5,414 nt of DNA from Clostridia bacterium (GTDB lineage Bacteria; Bacillota; UBA994; PWPR01), in NCBI GenBank assembly GCA_003557085.1, contig PWPR01000159.1:1-5414 (forward strand). The letters run 5' to 3'. The position numbers and the translations under genes are program-made. Position 1 is the stretch's first letter. Each line of letters begins with the position of its first letter. Below are positions 5,302-5,414 of the stretch, piece by piece. The notes under the pieces are model-generated. The model was given only the letters and a program-made list of their open reading frames with translations, was not told where the DNA came from and did no database searches.

Positions 5302-5414
5302 TTACCAACTGCCACCTCCTCCGCCACCAGCTCCTCCTCCAACAGAGCCTCCGCCAAAACTGGAGCCTCCGCCTCTAGAAGATGGTGGTGATGATGCCAT
5401 ATTAGTTTGTAAAG
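5302..5414 (-). CDS. C-terminal end of a Gly-rich-tailed protein, probably DUF2207-type membrane protein (5' part outside window)
   Basis: The minus-strand frame open from the right edge gives 36 residues before TAA (5302-5304). They start LQTNMASSPPSSRGGGSS, pass through FGGGSVGGG and end in a six-glycine run followed by Ser-Trp. Bacterial DUF2207 membrane proteins commonly end in just such a Gly/Ser tail with a terminal aromatic residue, which is why I suggest that family. The visible part has no conserved domain, so the assignment rests on tail composition alone; other Gly-rich-tailed membrane proteins such as TPM-domain (YgcG-type) proteins are alternatives. The codons mix GGA, GGC and GGT, which argues for a real coding tail rather than a simple DNA repeat. 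It stops 61 bp before the YhhQ-type start. Confidence 0.65.
   Translation of the reverse strand, partial: LQTNMASSPPSSRGGGSSFGGGSVGGGAGGGGGGSW

Noticed and set aside
5305..5380. Gly-codon-rich DNA as a nucleotide tandem repeat
   Set aside because: The bases vary between GGA, GGC and GGT with Ser, Val, Phe and Ala interspersed and no constant period. It reads as a coding tail.
1..5414. Mobile element, CRISPR array, tRNA/rRNA genes or a defence system
   Set aside because: I saw no transposase or integrase motifs, no regularly spaced repeats, no tRNA-like cloverleaf and no toxin-antitoxin-like pair apart from the unclassified single small ORF.

Overview
The window is AT-rich chromosomal DNA. 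Clean Shine-Dalgarno sites, a perfect CIRCE operator before hrcA, rho-independent hairpins and a selenium-associated yedF point to a low-GC Gram-positive anaerobe, most likely a clostridial (Clostridia/Tissierellia-type) Firmicute. This placement is inferred from gene content and sequence style; no database comparison was possible.

Layout from left to right: (1) hrcA on the minus strand, running off the left edge with only the last few C-terminal residues missing. Its promoter (TTGACA-N17-TATTTT with extended -10) and CIRCE operator lie just upstream. (2) A stretch of about 360 bp without a recognised gene (986-1349), holding the hrcA control region, a strong minus-strand terminator, a 33-codon ORF with a good ribosome site, and a hairpin that buries that site just after the next gene. 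(3) A DUF4349-type membrane-anchored lipoprotein, minus. (4) A 521-residue FAD-dependent dehydrogenase of the COG2509 type, minus, 61 bp upstream of the lipoprotein gene and possibly co-transcribed with it. (5) A 118-bp divergent intergenic region. (6) yedF, plus, a TusA-like/DsrE-like two-domain protein tied to selenium metabolism. (7) A 36-bp perfect palindrome that serves as a shared bidirectional terminator. (8) A YhhQ-type queuosine-precursor transporter, minus. (9) The last 36 codons of a Gly-rich protein, minus, whose tail resembles DUF2207 membrane proteins.

The genes do not form one pathway. The window looks like an ordinary core-genome neighbourhood: heat-shock control (hrcA, which in Firmicutes usually leads grpE-dnaK-dnaJ, here expected beyond the left edge), an envelope protein, a flavoprotein of unknown substrate, a selenium/sulfur-handling protein and a tRNA-modification precursor importer. 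I see no mobile element with recognisable transposase, no CRISPR array, no RNA gene and no defence system. The stretches most worth a second look are the small ORF with its buried ribosome site (1182-1343) and the divergent dehydrogenase/yedF control region (3820-3937).
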